Origin: Bacillota bacterium | Lineage (GTDB): Bacteria; Bacillota; Sulfobacillia; JAJZYS01; JAJYTV01 | Assembly: GCA_021786135.1 (NCBI GenBank) | Contig: JAJYNV010000300.1 | Coordinates: 1-6,379 of the forward strand | Direction: 5' to 3' | DNA: 6,379 bases | Shown here: positions 1 through 6,379 of the stretch, piece after piece | Layout: each line of letters starts with the position of its first letter | Numbering within the stretch: position 1 is the stretch's first letter | Made by a program: the position numbers and the translations under genes | The notes under the pieces: model-generated | The model's input: only the letters and a program-made list of their open reading frames with translations | What the model was told of the DNA's origin: nothing | Database searches by the model: none

Positions 1-1055
<1,055 letters not shown>

Positions 1056-1068
1056 CGAGGGCCGCAGT

Positions 1069-1102
1069 GGTCCCATCCTCGTGAGAGGGTGGGGCCTTCT
1101 TT
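1069..1102 (+). terminator. Intrinsic terminator after clpX
   Basis: A 12-bp stem (1069-1080 with 1085-1096) includes two G-U pairs and closes on the 4-base loop GTGA, a GNRA-type tetraloop. It is followed directly by TTCTTT (1097-1102). It starts 13 bases after the clpX stop codon. A GC-rich stem plus a U-rich tail is the classic Rho-independent form, so clpX transcription probably ends here and the next gene needs its own promoter. Confidence 0.87.
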
Positions 1103-1193
1103 GTGGAGGCGCGGCCCTGGGGCAGGAGGGGCTCGCGCGGTGGCGAAGGACGCGATAGGCAGTCGGCCGAACGGAACGAAAAGCACGTGCGAC

Positions 1194-1198
1194 GGAGG
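1194..1198 (+). promoter_or_regulatory. Shine-Dalgarno deciding a TTG start
   Basis: GGAGG lies 8 bases before the TTG at 1207. An in-frame stop TAG at 1156-1158 limits upstream extension. This is the main reason for choosing the TTG start of the dehydrogenase gene. No convincing -35/-10 promoter was found by eye between 1103 and 1190, although a transcription start is expected there because the preceding unit ends at a terminator. Confidence 0.75.
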
Positions 1199-1206
1199 CG
1201 GTTTTC

Positions 1207-2391
1207 TTGGCCCTCGACTTTGCTCTCGGACTTCCTGACGACGTGGCCGCGCTGCAGGGCGTCGCACGGGACTTCGCCCTGGCGCGCCTGCGCGAGCGCG
1301 GCCAGGAGGCGGACCGGTCCGGCGACGTGCCGTGGGACGTGCTCGCGGAGGCAGGCGAGCTCGGACTGTGCGCACCCGGCGTTGACGAGGCCTATGGCGG
1401 GCCGGGGGTATCGGTCCAGGCACAGGTCGCGATGATGGAGGAACTCGGCTGGGGCAATCTCGGCCTGGCCATGGCCATCGCGAGTCAGGGACTCTTGGCA
1501 TCGGCCATCGCCCGCCATGGCACAGAGGAGCAGAAGAGGCTGTACCTGCCGACCCTGGCCGGCGAAGGAGGCCTGCTCCTTGCGTCCTTGGCGGTGACGG
1601 AGCCCGAGGCCGGCGCGGAACTCGAGATGGCGGCGCAGGGCGAGCAGCAGCGCGTGCGCACCGAGGCGCGCCGCACCGACGGGGGCTACAGCCTTGAGGG
1701 GCGCAAGCGCTTCATCGTCAACGCCGGACGCGAGGGACTCCTGCTGGTGCTCGCCCAGACCGACCCCGACGCCGGACTGCGCGGTGCAAGCCTCTTCCTG
1801 GTACGCCAGGGGGTGGCGGGCGTGCAGTTCCTCGGACGCACGGAGACGTCGGGCCTCAAGAGCCTGCAGATCGGCACCCTGGACTTCCAGGCCTGCGCTG
1901 TGGGCGAGGGGATGCGCCTCGGGCAGGAGGGCGAGGGATTCCAGATCGCGCGCGAGGTGCTGCAGCTTGGCCGCGTGCTCACGGCGGCGGCCGAGGTGGG
2001 GACGGCGCGCGCTGCCTACGAGGCGGCGGTCGCGTACGCGCGCGAGCGCCGCACCATGGGCCGGCCCATCATCGAGCATCAGCAGGTTGCGGGCATGCTG
2101 GCACGGATGCGGACGGGTATCGACGCGGCCCGGCTCCTGGTGCTGCGGGCAGCCGGCGATCTCGATGCCGGGCGCGACGCGACCCTCTCATCCGCGGAGG
2201 CGAACTTCCAGAGCGGCGAGGCCGCCGTGAGCACCCTGCGCAACGCGGTGCAGACGTTCGGCGGCTACGGCTTCACGCAGGATTTCCCGGTCGAGATGTG
2301 GCTGCGTGACGTGCTGGGCAGCCGCATCGCCTACGGCGGCGGTGACGTGCAGTTGATGGAGGTCGCGGAAGCGATCGGCCGCGGCGCCTGA
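1207..2391 (+). CDS. Acyl-CoA dehydrogenase-family flavoprotein, catalytic Glu apparently replaced
   Basis: The 394-residue length is normal for the acyl-CoA dehydrogenase family, FAD enzymes that normally form the 2,3-double bond of acyl-CoA and pass electrons to ETF. The order of motifs is canonical: a helical N-terminal domain, TEPEAG (131-136) and GRKRFIVN (165-172) of the middle beta domain, then the C-terminal helical domain with RERRTMGRPI (279-288) and the FAD-contacting QTFGGYGF (349-356), followed by the RD pair (367-368). The C-terminal IAYGGGDVQ (374-382) aligns without gaps to the family pattern IYEGTSEIQ, which puts Tyr376 where the catalytic Glu normally sits. The alternative base position used by isovaleryl- and long-chain enzymes is Gly255, just before Arg256. 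Substrate and activity are therefore uncertain. It could be a dehydrogenase with a relocated base, or a relative with another reaction. No other beta-oxidation or ETF gene is in the window. The TTG start has GGAGG 8 bases upstream. Confidence 0.9.
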   Translation: MALDFALGLPDDVAALQGVARDFALARLRERGQEADRSGDVPWDVLAEAGELGLCAPGVDEAYGGPGVSVQAQVAMMEELGWGNLGLAMAIASQGLLASAIARHGTEEQKRLYLPTLAGEGGLLLASLAVTEPEAGAELEMAAQGEQQRVRTEARRTDGGYSLEGRKRFIVNAGREGLLLVLAQTDPDAGLRGASLFLVRQGVAGVQFLGRTETSGLKSLQIGTLDFQACAVGEGMRLGQEGEGFQIAREVLQLGRVLTAAAEVGTARAAYEAAVAYARERRTMGRPIIEHQQVAGMLARMRTGIDAARLLVLRAAGDLDAGRDATLSSAEANFQSGEAAVSTLRNAVQTFGGYGFTQDFPVEMWLRDVLGSRIAYGGGDVQLMEVAEAIGRGA

Positions 2392-2392
2392 C

Positions 2393-2447
2393 AAGCAGGA
2401 AGCCACTCCCTCGCCGGTAAATCACCCGGCGGGGGAGTGGTGTGCTT
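2393..2447 (+). promoter_or_regulatory. Long hairpin between the dehydrogenase gene and moxR, covering the moxR ribosome-binding region
   Basis: The core stem pairs 2403-2418 with 2424-2440: sixteen base pairs with one bulged C and one G-U pair around the loop AAATC. AAGCA (2393-2397) and TGCTT (2443-2447) can extend it beyond an internal loop, so the structure reaches the base before the ATG at 2448. The only purine-rich Shine-Dalgarno candidate, GGGGGAG (2431-2437), is inside the 3' arm. The following bases (TGTGCTTATG) are not a real U-tract. It may be a weak terminator of the dehydrogenase transcript, a structure that limits moxR translation, or both. Confidence 0.7.
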
Positions 2448-3388
<941 letters not shown>

Positions 3389-3392
<4 letters not shown>

Positions 3393-4435
3393 GCAGCGCC
3401 CTGCGCCGCCTGGCACCCTACGGGCTCCCGCTGCTGGTGCTCGGCGGCATCGCCCTTGCGCCAGGACCGCTCTGGCTCTACGCAGGCCGGCTCGCCCTCG
3501 TCTTTCTGCTGGCAGCGAGCTGCGGCTGGCTCCTGGCCGGGCGGACGCATGCCAAGGTGGAGGTCTTGACCCTGGGCCCGGAGGCGGGCGACTTCGTCGA
3601 GTTGGAAGCCGTCTGGCAGGGCTTCTTTCCCGGCTTCTGGCGCGTGGCGATTCGCGATGGCCCGGAGCTGCGGGTGCACGAGGGATGGTTCGGCGTCGGC
3701 CGCCTCCGCCTGCGCTGGGTGGAGAAGAACGTGCGTCGCGGCGTCCATCTCTATGAGGTGACCCTGGCCTATCGGGACCCGCTCGGCATCCTGACGCGCA
3801 CGCTTGCCCGCGAGGCGCGTCTGGCTGTGGCCGTGCGGCCCCGGGCGGTGGCGCTTTCTTTGCGGCGGCTCCAAGGCGGCGGCGACGACAGCTTGCGCGG
3901 AGTGAGACGCATAGAGGAGCAGCGCGAGTTCGCCGGCGTTCGCCGTTACGAGGCGGGCGACCGCCTCGGGCGGCTGCACTGGCCGCAGACGGTGCGCACG
4001 GGACGGCTCCAGGTGCGACAGACTTTGCGCAGCGGCGAACTGCTGCGTGAGATTGTGCTCGACGTCGACCGGCGTGACTACCCCGACCCTGAGCTCTTTG
4101 AACTGGCCGTCAGCGTGGCGGCGTCCTTCGCGCTGACGTTGGCGCGCGAGGGCAGCCGCGTGGCGCTCCACGCCGGAAGATGCAGCGTTCAGGAGGGCAT
4201 GGGCAACGCCGCGCGCCTGATGGAGGCGCTGACCGCGGTGGAGCTCGAGCACAGGCCCATGCCGCTGGCCGTTGGGCGACGGACCCTGTTCGTCGGCCCG
4301 AGCGACGCGGCGCGCAGTTTCAAGGGGGCGAATCCCGGCGCCATGGTGGCAGCAGTGGGTGAGGGCCGCCGCGCTGACATCAGCGTGCCGAACTTCGCCG
4401 CCCTGTGGCGCCTGGGACGCCGGGTGCGGCCTTGA
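3389..4435 (+). CDS. DUF58 domain-containing membrane-anchored protein
   Basis: This 348-residue protein has two N-terminal hydrophobic segments (about 11-25 and 28-50) followed by a long soluble part. The DUF58 signature is clear at residues 185-198: RRYEAGDRLGRLHW, continuing PQTVRTGRLQVRQ. The stretch between the membrane segments and this motif (about 55-160) looks beta-rich, as in other DUF58 proteins, and includes YRDPLGIL. DUF58 has no established biochemical activity. It is usually encoded directly after a MoxR ATPase, and by context it is a candidate client or adaptor of that ATPase at the inner face of the membrane. The GTG start overlaps the moxR stop by four bases, and I see no separate Shine-Dalgarno, so translation probably relies on re-initiation. 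The stop overlaps the next gene in the same way (TTGA, 4432-4435). Confidence 0.92.
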
Positions 4436-6321
4436 TCCGACGTCAGGGCTATGGCGCCCTGTGGTCTCTGCCGGTGACCGTGGCCTTCTACCAGAGCATC
4501 GCAGGGGCGACGGGGCTCCTGCTGCTCTATGCAGGACTCTACGCCGCGCTGGCTTTCGACCCTATGTCCCTGCGGCGCAGGCTGCTCCGCCTGGCGCTCT
4601 GGATCTTCGCCCTCGTCCTCGCGACGGGGCTCTGGCCGCACGGACTGCGGGTGCCCGAATTCCATCACCTGATCCAGAGCCTCAGGGTCCTGACACCGAA
4701 GAAGCTCGACACGGCCGACGCGACCCTGCTGCTCTCCCTGCTCCTGCCGGCCCTCACGGCCAGCTTCGAGAGCCTGGGCACCCTGGCGCTGCGCCTCTTG
4801 CAGCTGGTCTTGGGCATCGGACTCCTGAGCTACGTCGGGAGCCTCGAGGTGAACGTCGCCGCCAGCGCCGTCGCGCTCTGCCTGGGATTCATCGCGGTGC
4901 GCTACTTCGACCTGGGCAGGGAACCTGCGCACGGCCGGCGCTCGCTCGAGATCTATGGCGCCATCAGCATCGGCCTCGTCCTACTGGCCGGGCAGACGCT
5001 GCCGCCGCTGAGGCCCTCGCCGGGCGGTGGCACGCTGGTGCAGCAGGGCTACCCGCTCGACATCGGGCAACTCGATCAGACATTGATACCGGCCACGAAC
5101 GCCGCATTCACCTCGACGTCGCGCGCGGCGCTCTACTGGCAGGTATTCACCGCCTACGACTATACGGGCCAGGGCTGGAAGCAGGCAGGCTCGTGGCGCA
5201 CCCTGGTGCCCGGACAGGAGAGCGTGCGGCCGGGACCCGGCACGAGGCTGGTGCTCGAGCACGTGACGCTGGCGGCCACCCTGCCCACCGATCCCGTAGC
5301 CGGCAACGTCGTCGAGCTGCTGTCGCCGCCCGGCGCCTGGCTCTACAACGCCCGCAGCGGCGCGTACCGCGCGGACGGGCGCGATATCGAAATCATCGCG
5401 GCCCTGCCTTCGACCACGCTCAGAGCAGCCCGGGCGGTGCCCGTCAGCGCTCGGGGGGCGCCGAGAAGCGCCTTGCAGCTGCCGAGGACGCTGCCGTCGG
5501 CGGTAAGCCGGCTGGCGCACCGCATCATCAAGGGCGTGCGACCCACCGTGGGCAGCGAAGCCGCAGCGCTCATCGGCTATCTCCACAGTCACGAGCAGTA
5601 TGTGCTGCAGGTGCCGTCCGACGGCGGACGCGACTTCGTCTGGGATTTCCTCTTCGTGCACCACGCAGGCGATTGCAACAGCTTCTCGTCCGCATTCGTC
5701 GTGCTGGCGCGCGCCGATGGCATCGCCGCGCGCTGGGTGGCGGGCTACTTGCCCGGCAGCCCGGAGCAGGGTGGCCGCGTCGTGACCGCCGCCGACGCCC
5801 ACAGCTGGGCTGAAGTGTGGGTGCCGGGACATGGCTGGCTGCCGCTCGACCCGACGCCCGGCTTCGCGCTGCCCTCCTTGCAGCGGGGAGGCGGCGCGAC
5901 GGCGGCGGCCAGCGCGACAGGGGCATTGCCGACGGTGCAGGTGGGCCGGCTCGGGCGCGCTCAGGCCCTGCGGGCCCTGGAACGGGCCGCGCAGAGGGAG
6001 TCTTTGGCCCGCGCACGGGCGCGCGCATCGCAGGCGCCGCTCGACATCGCCTTCGTGCTGGGACTGGTCGTTCTCGCGTTGGCCGTTTGGACGCTCGGAC
6101 ACCGGACACAGGCGGAGGTGCTCTACCTGCGCCTCTGGTCGTACACATGCGGCAAACCCTGGCGCCGGAACCAGACGGTGCGGGAGTGGCTGGGCGGTGC
6201 GGCACCGCACCTGTGCCGCCACGTCGAGTGGCGTCTCTACGGCGTGCCGGGCGGCTGTCCGGTGGGTGCAAGGGAGGCGTGGCGGGAGCTCTGGTCTCTG
6301 CGGCATGGCCGCAAGGCCTGA
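4432..6321 (+). CDS. Multi-pass membrane transglutaminase-like protein (TgpA/DUF3488 type)
   Basis: This is a 629-residue protein. Five or six N-terminal hydrophobic segments can be seen at about 22-42, 51-68, 97-113, 115-135, 139-158 and 172-187. An extracytoplasmic part follows, with the family-like YWQVFTAYDYTGQGW after the membrane region. The transglutaminase core has a full papain-like triad: Cys415 in GDCNSFSSAF, His457 in DAHSWAEVWV and Asp473 in LPLDPTPG. An Ala/Arg-rich linker (about 490-535) leads to one more membrane segment (about 537-557) and a C-terminal tail of about 70 residues that may resemble DUF4129. Such proteins may cleave, crosslink or only bind envelope proteins; the substrate is unknown. 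TTG 4432 was chosen because it gives the same 4-base overlap as the previous junction, has GGGTG 5 bases upstream and yields a basic N-terminus, MIRR. A GTG at 4405 would add nine residues but lacks a Shine-Dalgarno. Confidence 0.92.
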   Translation: MIRRQGYGALWSLPVTVAFYQSIAGATGLLLLYAGLYAALAFDPMSLRRRLLRLALWIFALVLATGLWPHGLRVPEFHHLIQSLRVLTPKKLDTADATLLLSLLLPALTASFESLGTLALRLLQLVLGIGLLSYVGSLEVNVAASAVALCLGFIAVRYFDLGREPAHGRRSLEIYGAISIGLVLLAGQTLPPLRPSPGGGTLVQQGYPLDIGQLDQTLIPATNAAFTSTSRAALYWQVFTAYDYTGQGWKQAGSWRTLVPGQESVRPGPGTRLVLEHVTLAATLPTDPVAGNVVELLSPPGAWLYNARSGAYRADGRDIEIIAALPSTTLRAARAVPVSARGAPRSALQLPRTLPSAVSRLAHRIIKGVRPTVGSEAAALIGYLHSHEQYVLQVPSDGGRDFVWDFLFVHHAGDCNSFSSAFVVLARADGIAARWVAGYLPGSPEQGGRVVTAADAHSWAEVWVPGHGWLPLDPTPGFALPSLQRGGGATAAASATGALPTVQVGRLGRAQALRALERAAQRESLARARARASQAPLDIAFVLGLVVLALAVWTLGHRTQAEVLYLRLWSYTCGKPWRRNQTVREWLGGAAPHLCRHVEWRLYGVPGGCPVGAREAWRELWSLRHGRKA

Positions 6322-6357
6322 CGGAGGTCCGAGCCTGACATCGGTTGCACTCGGGCG

Positions 6358-6379
6358 CGCACGGCCATCAGGCCGTGCG
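6358..6379 (+). terminator. Probable terminator hairpin cut by the window edge
   Basis: A perfect 9-bp inverted repeat, CGCACGGCC (6358-6366) with GGCCGTGCG (6371-6379), encloses the loop ATCA and ends on the last base of the window. It lies 36 bases after the stop of the transglutaminase-like gene, which is where an operon terminator is expected. The tail that would show a U-tract is outside the window, so this call rests on stem and position only. Confidence 0.55.

Noticed and set aside
4272..5813. A 513-codon + strand frame overlapping the DUF58 and transglutaminase genes.
   Set aside because: It is Arg/Ala/Gly-rich, has no recognisable domain, and the alternative frame carries the complete transglutaminase protein with its triad.
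6323..6347. A GGAGGT motif (6323-6328) that could serve a further downstream gene, with a TTG at 6345.
   Set aside because: The spacing to the TTG is about 16 bases, too far for this motif, and a terminator-like hairpin follows at once. Only about 30 bases of frame are visible.

Overview
This is a high-GC bacterial window with four complete genes and one gene cut by the left edge, all on the + strand. No phage, transposon, CRISPR, tRNA or rRNA signal is visible. The organism cannot be named from this sequence. As remembered, the ClpX core resembles Bacillota ClpX, which hints at a high-GC Bacillota or neighbouring lineage. That is inference and has not been checked by a search.

Region 1 (1-1102): the 3' part of clpX, the unfoldase ATPase of the ClpXP protease, then a clear intrinsic terminator that separates it from what follows. 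Region 2 (1103-2391): a single acyl-CoA dehydrogenase-family gene with a TTG start behind a good Shine-Dalgarno. Its FAD and fold motifs are kept, but the usual catalytic glutamate aligns with a tyrosine. Region 3 (2392-2447): a long GC-rich hairpin that ends against the next start codon and contains the only purine-rich Shine-Dalgarno candidate for it. Region 4 (2448-6321): three tightly coupled genes, a MoxR-type AAA+ ATPase, a DUF58 membrane-anchored protein and a multi-pass membrane transglutaminase-like protein of the TgpA/DUF3488 type. Each junction is a 4-base NTGA overlap (GTGA, then TTGA). The last 58 bases end in a perfect 9-bp hairpin touching the window edge, probably a terminator whose tail is cut off.

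The MoxR-DUF58-transglutaminase trio is a known, widespread but poorly understood arrangement. The ATPase is thought to act as a chaperone-like remodeller for membrane or envelope proteins, with the transglutaminase-like domain outside the membrane. clpX and the dehydrogenase gene look like neighbours rather than functional partners. I do not see a clearly new system. The points most worth a second look are the dehydrogenase without its catalytic base and the hairpin over the moxR ribosome-binding region.
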